DNA from: Falcatimonas sp. MSJ-15
GTDB lineage: Bacteria; Bacillota; Clostridia; Lachnospirales; Lachnospiraceae
Direction of reading: 5' to 3'
NCBI RefSeq assembly: GCF_018918265.1
Contig: NZ_JAHLQC010000006.1
Coordinates: 124,001 to 188,000, forward strand
DNA length: 64,000 nucleotides
Within the stretch, counting starts at the first letter, position 1. The number at the start of each line of letters is the position of its first letter. The translations under genes and the position numbers were made by a program. Of this stretch, positions 54,623 through 63,799 are shown in pieces. The notes beneath the pieces are model-generated. The model was given only the letters and a program-made list of their open reading frames with translations, had not been told where the DNA came from and made no database searches.

Positions 54623-55558
54623 ATGGAAAAATTATGTTTTGGAGTTGATGTTGGAGGCACAACTATTAAGATGGGACTATTTACAACAGAAGGAAAACTT
54701 GTTGATAAATGGGAAATAGTTACAAGAAAAGAAGATAATGGAAGTCATATTCCAGATGATATAACTCTTAGCATCAATAACAAAATACAGGAGAAAAATA
54801 TTGACAGAAGTAATGTAAGTGGTATAGGAATTGGTGTACCAGGACCTGTAAAAGAAGATGGCACAGTATTAAAATGTGTTAATCTTGGATGGGGAATAAT
54901 TAATATATCACAGATATTACATGAAAAGACAGGCTTTAATATAAAGGCAGGTAATGATGCTAATGTTGCTGCACTTGGTGAGATGTGGCAAGGTGGTGGA
55001 AAAGGCTACAAAAACCTTGTTATGATAACTCTTGGAACAGGAGTTGGTGGTGGAATTATTCTTAATGAGAATATTTTAACCGGAGTTAATGGAGCAGCAG
55101 GTGAGATTGGACATATGCCAGTAGTATATGATGAGACAGAGACATGTGGATGTGGTAAAAAAGGATGTCTTGAACAGGTAGCATCTGCAACAGGTATTGT
55201 AAAAGAAGCAAAGAAGATTCTTACAAGTACAGATGAACCATCATCATTAAAAAATATGGAAAATATATCAGCAAAGAATATATTTGATGAAGCTAAAAAA
55301 GGTGATAAACTGGCATGCGAAGCAGTAGACAGATTATGTACATACCTTGGAATAGCATCAGCTCATATTGCATGTGTAGTAGATCCTGAAGTATTTGTAA
55401 TCGGCGGTGGAGTATCAAAAGCCGGTGAGATACTTACAGAAAATATTCAGAAGAAATATGTAGAAAAAGCATTTCCAGCCTGCCGTGAAGCAAAATTCGA
55501 ACTTGCAAAACTTGGTAATGATGCTGGAATATATGGCGCAGCAAAGCTTGTATTATAG
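54623..55558 (+). CDS. glcK: ROK-family glucokinase
   Basis: 311 aa. Phosphorylates glucose. The ATP site is FGVDVGGTTIKMG, the ROK zinc motif is CGCGKKGCLEQVAS, and the sugar/catalytic region is NDANVAALGE with LGTGVGGGII. The ATG at 54623 lies 11 nt after AAAGGAG; a TTG at 54617, 5 nt after it, is an alternative that adds two residues. It lies 28 nt behind hprK. Confidence 0.93.
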   Translation: MEKLCFGVDVGGTTIKMGLFTTEGKLVDKWEIVTRKEDNGSHIPDDITLSINNKIQEKNIDRSNVSGIGIGVPGPVKEDGTVLKCVNLGWGIINISQILHEKTGFNIKAGNDANVAALGEMWQGGGKGYKNLVMITLGTGVGGGIILNENILTGVNGAAGEIGHMPVVYDETETCGCGKKGCLEQVASATGIVKEAKKILTSTDEPSSLKNMENISAKNIFDEAKKGDKLACEAVDRLCTYLGIASAHIACVVDPEVFVIGGGVSKAGEILTENIQKKYVEKAFPACREAKFELAKLGNDAGIYGAAKLVL

Positions 55559-55581
55559 TAACTGATTATAGTGAGGAATTT

Positions 55582-56484
55582 ATGGGAAAATTAATAGAAC
55601 AGCTTGTAGACATATCAGGCGAACAGAATGTTTTACAAAATGAGCCAATGAAGAGACATACAACTTTTAGAATTGGCGGTCCATGTGATATATTTATAAA
55701 ACCTGGAAGTATTGAAGAAATTAGACAGATTATAGAAGTGGTTAAGGAGAACAAAGTACCATATTATGTTGTCGGTAACGGAAGCAATCTTTTAGTATCT
55801 GATGACGGATACAGAGGAGTTATTATTAATCTTTTTAATAACTTTTCAGACATTACAGTAGAAGGTAATACAATAACAGCATCAGCAGGTGCACTTCTTG
55901 GAAAGATTGGATATACAGCATTAAAGAACAGTTTAACAGGCTTCGAATTTGCAACAGGAATTCCGGGAACACTTGGTGGTGCTGTTGTGATGAACGCAGG
56001 TGCTTATGGCGGAGAGATGAAAGATGTATTAAGTGAAGTTACAGTACTTACAAAAGAAGGTGAACTACTTACACTTAAAGCTGATGAACTGGAACTTGGA
56101 TATAGAACAAGTATAATAGCTAAGAAAGATTATATAGTTCTTGAAGGCAAGATACAGCTTAAGCCTGGAGAACCTGACAAGATAAAGGCAGTTATAGATG
56201 ATCTTGCTTTTAGAAGAAGAGATAAACAGCCGCTTGAATATCCAAGTGCAGGAAGTACATTTAAAAGACCGAAAGATAATTTTGCAGGAAAACTGATAAT
56301 GGATGCAGGTCTTAGAGGATATACATCAGGTGGAGCTATGGTATCGGATAAGCATTGTGGATTTGTAATTAACAAAGGCGATGCAACATGTGAAGATGTG
56401 ATAAAACTTACAGACCATGTAAAAGAAGAAGTTAAGAATCAGTTTGGCATAGAATTAGAACTTGAAGTTAAAAAACTGATATAA
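55582..56484 (+). CDS. murB: UDP-N-acetylenolpyruvoylglucosamine reductase
   Basis: 300 aa. FAD/NADPH enzyme of peptidoglycan precursor synthesis. FAD motifs are RHTTFRIGGPCD, VVGNGSNLLVSD and GIPGTLGGAVVMNAGAYGGE. The catalytic Ser is in YPSAGSTFKRP. It is a type II (short) MurB as in other Firmicutes. GTGAGGA precedes the ATG. It lies 23 nt behind glcK. Confidence 0.97.
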   Translation: MGKLIEQLVDISGEQNVLQNEPMKRHTTFRIGGPCDIFIKPGSIEEIRQIIEVVKENKVPYYVVGNGSNLLVSDDGYRGVIINLFNNFSDITVEGNTITASAGALLGKIGYTALKNSLTGFEFATGIPGTLGGAVVMNAGAYGGEMKDVLSEVTVLTKEGELLTLKADELELGYRTSIIAKKDYIVLEGKIQLKPGEPDKIKAVIDDLAFRRRDKQPLEYPSAGSTFKRPKDNFAGKLIMDAGLRGYTSGGAMVSDKHCGFVINKGDATCEDVIKLTDHVKEEVKNQFGIELELEVKKLI

Positions 56485-56490
56485 TATATG

Positions 56491-56569
56491 ACAGCGCAGC
56501 ATCTTATTGACTATTATATATGACAGTAGATATGTCTTATATAAATTAAAAGCTAAGATGCTGTGCTGT
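56491..56569 (+). other. Long hairpin between murB and rapZ
   Basis: ACAGCGCAGCATCTTA (56491-56506) pairs with 56554-56569 over 16 bp with one wobble and a 47-nt loop that has its own partial pairing. No T-run follows. The ribosome binding site of rapZ is just outside. It may be an RNA-processing or stability element inside the operon. Confidence 0.55.
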
Positions 56570-56592
56570 ATACTCATAAGGAGGAACAGAAC

Positions 56593-57465
56593 ATGAGATT
56601 TGTGATAATTACTGGAATGTCAGGTGCTGGAAAGAGTACCACATTAAAATTTTTGGAAGATGCAGGATATTATTGTGTTGATAATATGCCAATTGCACTT
56701 ATAACTAAGTTTGCAGACCTTGCAAATACACAGCAGTCAGATATAACTAAGGTAGCAGTTGGAGTTGATATAAGAAGTGGAGAATCTCTTCCAGAATTGG
56801 AGTCAGTACTAGAACAGTTTAAAGCAAAAAGTTTCCCATGTGAGATACTGTTTCTTGAGGCAACAGATGAAGTACTTGTTAAGAGATACAAAGAAACAAG
56901 GCGTGCACATCCACTTGCAGGAGCAGACAGAGTAGATAAAGGAATAAGTGAAGAAAGAAAAAAACTTGAATTCTTAAAGAAACAGGCAGACTATATTCTT
57001 GATACAAGTCAGCTTCTTACAAGAGAACTCAAGATAGAGATAGAGAAGATATTTGTTAATAATGAACAGTTTAACAGTCTGTATGTTACAATACTTTCAT
57101 TTGGATTTAAGTATGGAATACCGAGTGATTCGGATCTTGTATTTGATGTACGATTTTTACCAAATCCGTACTATATCCCTGAATTAAAGGCTCTTACTGG
57201 TAATGATAAAGCCATTCAGGATTATGTAATGGGATTTGATGCGGCACATGAATTCCTTAATAAACTTACAGATATGGTTAATTTCCTTATACCTAATTAT
57301 ATAGCTGAAGGAAAGAACAGGTTGGTTATAAGTATTGGATGTACTGGTGGAAAACATCGTTCAGTTACCCTGGCGAACGAGTTATACAGACAGCTAAGTG
57401 ATAAAGATTATGGATTAAAAGTTGAGCACAGGGATATATTAAAAGATTCATTAAGAAAAAAGTAG
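56593..57465 (+). CDS. rapZ: RapZ/YvcJ nucleotide-binding RNase adapter protein
   Basis: 290 aa. The P-loop GMSGAGKS is at 8-15, the Walker-B-like segment ILFLEATDEVLVKRYKETRR follows, and the C-terminal domain ends with SIGCTGGKHRSVTLANEL. In enterobacteria RapZ controls glucosamine-6-phosphate synthase through small RNAs. In Firmicutes it is conserved next to whiA with a less clear role. The ATG at 56593 follows AAGGAGG; the earlier in-frame start falls inside the hairpin. Confidence 0.95.
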   Translation: MRFVIITGMSGAGKSTTLKFLEDAGYYCVDNMPIALITKFADLANTQQSDITKVAVGVDIRSGESLPELESVLEQFKAKSFPCEILFLEATDEVLVKRYKETRRAHPLAGADRVDKGISEERKKLEFLKKQADYILDTSQLLTRELKIEIEKIFVNNEQFNSLYVTILSFGFKYGIPSDSDLVFDVRFLPNPYYIPELKALTGNDKAIQDYVMGFDAAHEFLNKLTDMVNFLIPNYIAEGKNRLVISIGCTGGKHRSVTLANELYRQLSDKDYGLKVEHRDILKDSLRKK

Positions 57466-57480
57466 TTATGAGGTGTTTAG

Positions 57481-58431
57481 ATGTCGTTCTCAAGTGAAGC
57501 AAAAGACGAGATGTCTAGGGTTATTAATAGTGGCAGGCATTGTCAGATAGCAGAAATAGCGGCCATAATAAGTTTGTGTGGTAATGTTCATATATCAAAA
57601 GATGATAAATATATGATAAGAGTGCATACAGAAAATGTTGCTGTTGCGAGAAAATTTTTCCTTTTAATTAAGAAGACTTTCAATATTAATACAGAGATTT
57701 CAATAAAAAGAAATACTTATCTTAAGAAAAGTATTACATATACAATTACTATTAAGAATAATGATGATGCACTAAAGATTCTTCATACAACACATCTTAT
57801 GGATGAAGATATGGAGATTGGTGAGGAGATGTCACTTGTTAATAATATTATTATTCACAATACATGCTGTAAGAGAGCTTTTATAAGAGGAGCATTCCTT
57901 GCTACAGGCTCGATAAGTGATCCAGAGAAATTCTATCATTTTGAGATAGTATGTCCTACGGAGGATAAAGCGAGACAGTTACAGGGCATAATTAATACAT
58001 TTGATATAGATTCTAAGATAGTTAAGCGTAAGAAACATTATATTGTATATGTAAAAGAAGGTGCACAGATAGTAGACTTACTCAATGTAATGGAAGCACA
58101 TGTAGCACTTATGAAACTAGAGAATATAAGAATACTTAAAGAGATGCGTAATAGTGTTAATAGAAAAGTTAATTGCGAAACAGCGAATATCAATAAGACA
58201 GTTTCGGCAGCTGTAAAACAGTTAGAAGATATAAAAATAGTGAGTGAAAAGATTGGATTTGATAATATCAATGAGAATCTTGCTGAGATAGCAAAAGTCA
58301 GGCTTGATAATCCTGATGCAACACTTAAAGAACTTGGCGAACTTTTAGATCCGCCTGTAGGTAAATCTGGAGTTAATCACAGGCTTAGAAAACTTAGTGA
58401 TCTTGCAGATACATTAAGAGACAGGGACTAA
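57481..58431 (+). CDS. whiA: WhiA DNA-binding protein
   Basis: 316 aa. The N-terminus MSFSSEAKDEMSR is followed by a LAGLIDADG homing-endonuclease-like fold without catalytic residues (KRAFIRGAFLATGSISDPEK). The C-terminal helix-turn-helix shows LDNPDATLKELGELLDPPVG then SGVNHRLRKLSDLA. It affects cell division and chromosome segregation in Gram-positives. GAGGTG precedes the ATG. The rapZ-whiA pairing is conserved. Confidence 0.96.
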   Translation: MSFSSEAKDEMSRVINSGRHCQIAEIAAIISLCGNVHISKDDKYMIRVHTENVAVARKFFLLIKKTFNINTEISIKRNTYLKKSITYTITIKNNDDALKILHTTHLMDEDMEIGEEMSLVNNIIIHNTCCKRAFIRGAFLATGSISDPEKFYHFEIVCPTEDKARQLQGIINTFDIDSKIVKRKKHYIVYVKEGAQIVDLLNVMEAHVALMKLENIRILKEMRNSVNRKVNCETANINKTVSAAVKQLEDIKIVSEKIGFDNINENLAEIAKVRLDNPDATLKELGELLDPPVGKSGVNHRLRKLSDLADTLRDRD

Positions 58432-58465
58432 TAGAAGATTGAAAAAATAATATAAGGAGGTAGAA

Positions 58466-61400
58466 ATGGAATTTACACATTTGCATGTTCATACAGAGTA
58501 TAGTCTGTTAGATGGTTCAAGCAAGATAAAAGAGATAGTAAAACGTGCAAAAGAACTTGGGATGGATAGTCTTGCGATTACTGATCATGGTGTAATGTAT
58601 GGTGTAATTGAGTTTTATAAAGCAGCTAAAGAAGAAGGCATAAAACCAATAATTGGATGTGAAGTATATGTTGCACCTGGTTCAAGATTTGATAAAGAAG
58701 TGTCACATGGAGATGACAGATATTATCATCTTGTTCTTCTCGCAGAGAATGATACAGGATATAGCAATCTTATGAAAATCGTATCCAAGGGATTTATAGA
58801 TGGCTTCTATTACAAGCCACGAGTTGATTATGAAGTATTAAGACAATATAGTGAAGGTATTATCTGCCTTAGTGCATGTCTTGCAGGTGAAGTGCAAAGA
58901 TATCTTGCAAGAGGTATGTATGAAGAAGGCATGAAAGCTGCACTTAAATATCAGGAGATATTTGGCGAGGGTAACTATTTTCTCGAGATGCAGGATCATG
59001 GAATACCAGATCAGAAGCTTGTTAATCAACAACTTTTAAGACTCAGCAAAGAGACAGGAATAAAACTTGTAGTAACTAATGATGTTCATTATACTTTTGC
59101 AGATGATGCACAGGCACATGATATATTATTGTGTATTCAGACAGGTAAGACTGTTGCAGATGAAGACAGAATGAGATATGAAGGTGGGCAGTATTATCTA
59201 AAATCACCTGAAGAGATGGAAAGTCTTTTTCCTTATGCAAAGGAAGCTTTAAAGAATACACATGACATAGCGGATAGGTGTAATGTAAATATTGAATTTG
59301 GTGTTACAAAACTTCCTAAATATGAAGTGCCAGAAGGTTATGATTCATGGACATATCTTAATTATCTATGTGATAAAGGATTTAAAAAGAGATATCCGGA
59401 TGAACCATTAGAACTTAGAGAAAGACTTAAGTATGAACTTGATACGATTAAGACAATGGGATATGTTGATTACTTTTTGATAGTATGGGATTTTATTAAT
59501 TTTGCTAAAGAACATAATATAATGGTAGGTCCGGGACGAGGTTCAGCAGCAGGAAGTATAGTATCATATTGTCTTGAGATAACTAATATAGATCCTATAA
59601 GATACAGCTTAATCTTTGAACGATTCCTTAATCCGGAACGAGTATCTATGCCCGATATTGACGTTGACTTTTGTTATGTCAACAGACAAAGAGTAATAGA
59701 TTATGTTGTTGAAAAATATGGTAAAGACAGAGTTGTACAGATTGTAACATTTGGTACAATGGCAGCAAAAGGTGTTATAAGAGATGTTGGACGAGCACTT
59801 GATTTTCCATATAGTTTGAGAGATTCTATAGCAAAGATGATACCATTTGAACTTGGAATGACAATAGAAAAGGCATTAAAGATTAATCCTGAACTTAGAG
59901 GACTATATGAGAGTGATGAACAGGTAAAATATCTTATTGATATGTCAATGAGACTTGAAGGGCTTCCAAGACATACATCAATGCATGCAGCAGGTGTAGT
60001 AATAAGTCAGAAATCAGTAGATGAATATGTTCCATTATCAAGATCATCAGATGGATCAGTTACAACACAATATGTAATGACAGAACTTGAAGAGCTTGGA
60101 CTTCTTAAGATGGATTTCCTTGGACTTAGAACACTTACAGTAATTCAGGATGCACAGAAACTTATTAATAAAAGAGAAGATTCTAAAGATTTTTCAATAG
60201 ATAATATAGATTATGATGATGAAAAAGTATTTGAACTTATTGGAAGTGGCAAGACAGAAGGTGTATTCCAGCTTGAAAGTCAGGGTATGAAGAACTTCAT
60301 GAAAGAATTAAAGCCACATAATCTTGAAGATGTAATAGCCGGAATATCGCTATATAGGCCGGGTCCTATGGATTTTATCCCACAATATCTAAAAGGTAAG
60401 AAAGATCCTGACAGTATAGTATATGACTGTCCACAATTAGAGCCAATATTAAAGCCAACGCATGGATGTATTGTATATCAGGAGCAGGTAATGCAGATAG
60501 TACGAGATCTTGCAGGATATACACTTGGTCGAAGCGATCTTGTACGAAGAGCAATGGCGAAGAAGAAAAGTGCTGTTATGGAGAAAGAGAGACAGAACTT
60601 TGTATATGGTAATGAGGAAGAGAATGTTCCAGGATGTATAAGCAGTGGAATAGATGAGAAAACAGCCAATAAGATATATGATGAGATGATAGACTTTGCA
60701 AAATATGCGTTTAATAAGTCACATGCGGCAGGATATGCAGTTGTATCATATCAGACAGCATATTTAAAATATCATTATCCTGTGGAATTCATGGCAGCAT
60801 TAATGACATCAGTGCTTGATAATGCATCAAAAGTATCAGAATATATAATGACATGCAGGAGTATGGGAATATCAATACTTCCGCCGGATATTAATGAAGG
60901 AGAAAGTGAATTCTCTGTAGATAATGGTGGAATAAGATATGGACTATCTGCAATTAAGAATCTTGGCAGACCTGTAATAGAAGCTATAGTACATGAACGC
61001 AATGATAGAGGAAGATTCAAAGATATTAATGACTTTATAGAGAGAATGAGTGGTAAAGAAGTTAATAAGCGAACAATGGAGAGCTTTATAAAAGCAGGAG
61101 CATTTGACAGTTTTAATGCTAACAGACGACAAATGATGATGGTATATTCAGGAATAATGGATAATATAGCAAGCAATCGTAAGAAAAACTTTGCAGGTCA
61201 GATGTCATTATTTGATATAGCAGATGAAGAGACAAAGCAGGATTTTGAGATAAAACTGCCTAATGTGTCAGAATATAGCAAGTCAGAGATACTTTCATTT
61301 GAAAAGGAAGTGCTTGGCGTATATGTAAGCGGACATCCGTTAGAAGAATATGCAGGTCTTATTGAGAAAAATGTAACAGCATATACAAAAGATTTTGTAA

Positions 61401-61951
61401 TAGATGAGGATACAGGTATAGCAAAAGTTGTCGATAAAAGTTATGCAGTTATAGGTGGAATGATAACAGGTAAAAAAGTCAAAACTACAAAAAGTGGTAA
61501 GATGATGGCATTTGTAACTATAGAAGATCTTTATGGTACAATGGAAGTTATTATTTTTCCAAAAGATTACGAAATTAATTCAAAGCTTCTTATAGAAGAC
61601 AGTAAAGTTTTTATATGTGGAAGAGTATCTATTGGTGATGAAGATATGGGAAGAGTAATATGTGAAAAAATTATCCCATTCGAAAAAGTACCAAGAGAAT
61701 GTTGGATTCGCTTTGAAAATAAACAAGAATATATGGATAAATGCGATAAAATCGACGAAATAATTCGTGAATCAGATGGCAATGATTCGATCGTAATTTA
61801 TTTGAATACAGAAAAAGCAAAGAAAAAATATCCAATAAGCAAAAACTTTATGGCAACACCAATAATTATCGAAAAACTATCGAATATATTTGGTGAAAAA
61901 AATGTCAAACTTATCGAAAAGACTATTGAAAAAGATGTTAAAATGCATTAA
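58466..61951 (+). CDS. dnaE: DNA polymerase III alpha subunit (DnaE)
   Basis: 1161 aa. A PHP domain (FTHLHVHTEYSLLDGSSKI, then ITDHGVMYG) is followed by the polymerase core with GPGRGSAAGSIVSYCL and PDIDVDFCYVNRQRVIDYV. A helix-hairpin-helix region and an OB-fold (KTTKSGKMMAFVTIEDLYGT) complete the plan of DnaE1/DnaE3-type polymerases. Firmicutes also have PolC as main replicase. TAAGGAGGT precedes the ATG. It lies 34 nt behind whiA and 56 nt before pfkA. Confidence 0.97.
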   Translation: MEFTHLHVHTEYSLLDGSSKIKEIVKRAKELGMDSLAITDHGVMYGVIEFYKAAKEEGIKPIIGCEVYVAPGSRFDKEVSHGDDRYYHLVLLAENDTGYSNLMKIVSKGFIDGFYYKPRVDYEVLRQYSEGIICLSACLAGEVQRYLARGMYEEGMKAALKYQEIFGEGNYFLEMQDHGIPDQKLVNQQLLRLSKETGIKLVVTNDVHYTFADDAQAHDILLCIQTGKTVADEDRMRYEGGQYYLKSPEEMESLFPYAKEALKNTHDIADRCNVNIEFGVTKLPKYEVPEGYDSWTYLNYLCDKGFKKRYPDEPLELRERLKYELDTIKTMGYVDYFLIVWDFINFAKEHNIMVGPGRGSAAGSIVSYCLEITNIDPIRYSLIFERFLNPERVSMPDIDVDFCYVNRQRVIDYVVEKYGKDRVVQIVTFGTMAAKGVIRDVGRALDFPYSLRDSIAKMIPFELGMTIEKALKINPELRGLYESDEQVKYLIDMSMRLEGLPRHTSMHAAGVVISQKSVDEYVPLSRSSDGSVTTQYVMTELEELGLLKMDFLGLRTLTVIQDAQKLINKREDSKDFSIDNIDYDDEKVFELIGSGKTEGVFQLESQGMKNFMKELKPHNLEDVIAGISLYRPGPMDFIPQYLKGKKDPDSIVYDCPQLEPILKPTHGCIVYQEQVMQIVRDLAGYTLGRSDLVRRAMAKKKSAVMEKERQNFVYGNEEENVPGCISSGIDEKTANKIYDEMIDFAKYAFNKSHAAGYAVVSYQTAYLKYHYPVEFMAALMTSVLDNASKVSEYIMTCRSMGISILPPDINEGESEFSVDNGGIRYGLSAIKNLGRPVIEAIVHERNDRGRFKDINDFIERMSGKEVNKRTMESFIKAGAFDSFNANRRQMMMVYSGIMDNIASNRKKNFAGQMSLFDIADEETKQDFEIKLPNVSEYSKSEILSFEKEVLGVYVSGHPLEEYAGLIEKNVTAYTKDFVIDEDTGIAKVVDKSYAVIGGMITGKKVKTTKSGKMMAFVTIEDLYGTMEVIIFPKDYEINSKLLIEDSKVFICGRVSIGDEDMGRVICEKIIPFEKVPRECWIRFENKQEYMDKCDKIDEIIRESDGNDSIVIYLNTEKAKKKYPISKNFMATPIIIEKLSNIFGEKNVKLIEKTIEKDVKMH

Positions 61952-62007
61952 AATAAGTGTATGTGAAAAAAAAGACAAATTCTACAAGTTATGTTGGAGG
62001 TAACGTT

Positions 62008-62982
62008 ATGGCAAAGGAAATTAAAACTATAGGTATCTTAACAAGTGGTGGTGATGCACCAGGAATGAATGCTGCAACAAGAGCAGTAGTCAGAAATGCA
62101 ATCGCACATGGCTTAAAAGTAAAAGGTATAATGAAAGGATACCAGGGACTCCTTAATGAAGAGATCATAGATATGGATGCACGTAGTGTATCAGATACTA
62201 TTCAAAAAGGTGGTACAATACTTTATACAGCAAGATGTGCAGAATTCAGAACACCTGAAGGTCAGAAAAAAGGTGCTGATATATGTAAAAAACATGGAAT
62301 AGAAGGACTTGTTGTAATTGGTGGTGATGGTTCTTTCCAGGGTGCACAGAAGTTAGCAGCTCTTGGAATTAATACAATTGGTCTTCCAGGTACAATTGAC
62401 CTTGATATTGCATGTACAGATTATACAATTGGTTTTGATACTGCCGTTAACACAGCTATGGAAGCAATTGACAAAGTTAGAGATACTTCAACATCACACG
62501 AAAGATGTAGTATTATAGAAGTAATGGGAAGAAATGCCGGATATATCGCTTTATGGTGTGGTATCGCTAATGGTGCAGAAGATATTCTTCTTCCTGAGAG
62601 ATATGATAATGATGAGCAGAAGCTTATCAATAATATCATTCAGAATAGAAAGAAAGGTAAAAAACATCATATTATTATCAATGCAGAAGGTATTGGTCAT
62701 TCAACAAGCATGGCAAAGAGAATTGAAGCTGCAACAGGAATTGAGACAAGAGCTACAATACTTGGACATATGCAAAGAGGTGGAAGCCCAACATGTAAAG
62801 ATAGAGTATATGCATCAATCATGGGAGCTTATGCAGTAGATCTTCTTAGAGAAGGTAAGTCAAATAGAGTAGTTGCTTACAAGAATGGTAAGTTCGTAGA
62901 CTTCGATATTGATGAAGCACTTGCAATGAAGAAAGATATTGATGAATATCAGTATACAATCAGCAAGAATCTTGCAAGATAG
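62008..62982 (+). CDS. pfkA: ATP-dependent 6-phosphofructokinase
   Basis: 324 aa. It commits glycolysis. IGILTSGGDAPGMNAA, VVIGGDGSFQGA (the Gly after GGD favours ATP over PPi), GLPGTIDLDIACTDYTIGFDTA and MGRNAGYIAL are the family blocks. The usual TIDND reads TIDLD, keeping both Asp. The ATG at 62008 follows TTGGAGGT; the earlier frame start at 61957 has no site. It probably belongs to the dnaE transcript. Confidence 0.97.
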   Translation: MAKEIKTIGILTSGGDAPGMNAATRAVVRNAIAHGLKVKGIMKGYQGLLNEEIIDMDARSVSDTIQKGGTILYTARCAEFRTPEGQKKGADICKKHGIEGLVVIGGDGSFQGAQKLAALGINTIGLPGTIDLDIACTDYTIGFDTAVNTAMEAIDKVRDTSTSHERCSIIEVMGRNAGYIALWCGIANGAEDILLPERYDNDEQKLINNIIQNRKKGKKHHIIINAEGIGHSTSMAKRIEAATGIETRATILGHMQRGGSPTCKDRVYASIMGAYAVDLLREGKSNRVVAYKNGKFVDFDIDEALAMKKDIDEYQYTISKNLAR

Positions 62983-63041
62983 TGACAAGAGATATAATAC
63001 TCGATATATAGAAAATACTTTGCAAGTAGTGAATATGAATA

Positions 63042-63235
63042 TATATCAATTAGCTTTGTAAGTAGAAAATGTAATATATAACAATTGGCTTTATTAGTAG
63101 AAGCTGTTAATATATAACAATTAGCTTTATTAGTAGAGAATGTTAATATATAATAATTAGCTTTATTAATAGAGAATGTTAATATATAACAATTAGCTTT
63201 ATTAATAGAGAATGTTAATATATAACAATTCACTT
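63042..63235 (+). repeat. 36-bp tandem repeat array in the pfkA 3' region
   Basis: Units containing CAATTAGCTTTATTA recur with starts at 63047, 63082, 63118, 63154, 63190 and 63226, that is every 36 bp after a first 35-bp step. The inner units are almost identical and the outer ones diverge. There is no spacer between units. The array lies between pfkA and its terminator. Confidence 0.85.
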
Positions 63236-63256
63236 TATGAGTTAAAAAGTTAAGAG

Positions 63257-63293
63257 ATAGGAGTAATCGTGTAAGAGGATTACTCCTATTTTT
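63257..63293 (+). terminator. Terminator of the dnaE-pfkA unit
   Basis: ATAGGAGTAATC (63257-63268) pairs perfectly with GATTACTCCTAT (63278-63289), followed by T5. Confidence 0.9.
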
Positions 63294-63693
63294 AATATAT
63301 ATATTTTACTGTCTATTTTTTTGCATATCTTTTAGAAATTTGACAATATGCTCTTTGTTTTTAGCTATTTTTATATATAAAATCCTTTCGTTTGTCATAG
63401 GCTCCGCTCACTACCTTTAGGTAGCGGGTAGTTTAGCACAACATTGACAAAAGCAGGAAGATGGTCTGATTATAATAATCTTAATCCAATTATAATCAAA
63501 AGTATATTTTATGGAAATATAGAGAGTTATACAATCAATTAAAAATAGTATAAGGAATAATAGTTGATAATTGATTGGAAATCTAAAACTACTATAAACA
63601 TAGTAGATTTACAATAGATAACGTGATAAAATACATAGACGATGCAAAAAAATACGGAAGCATTAACACTAGTGGGTCTAGTATGTACAATAT
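63294..63693. other. Intergenic region with two foldbacks
   Basis: TTTGTCA (63391-63397) pairs with TGACAAA (63445-63451) around CTACC-TTTA-GGTAG (63411-63424). CTACTAT-AAAC-ATAGTAG (63589-63606) is a second perfect hairpin. No protein or tRNA gene is seen. Confidence 0.5.
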
Positions 63694-63773
63694 GTAATAC
63701 GCAAAATATGTAATAAGCAAAGTATACAATAAGTAAAGCATGTAATACGTAAAGTATACAATAAGCAAAGTAT
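63694..63773 (+). repeat. Five 16-bp tandem repeats before the methyltransferase gene
   Basis: Units of the form GTAATACGTAAAGTAT or ACAATAAGCAAAGTAT start at 63694, 63710, 63726, 63742 and 63758. They end 26 bp before the ATG at 63800 and would be in its promoter or leader. Confidence 0.75.
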
Positions 63774-63799
63774 ATAGATAAGAAAGGTAAATAGCAAAA

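Noticed and set aside
62949..63233. A minus-strand protein with a repeated NCYILTFSINKA-like 12-residue unit
   Set aside because: It is only the translation of the 36-bp DNA repeat, lacks a ribosome binding site and overlaps the end of pfkA.
63042..63235. A CRISPR array, because the repeat period is 36 bp
   Set aside because: The whole 36-bp unit repeats without unique spacers and no cas gene is present, so it is a plain tandem repeat.
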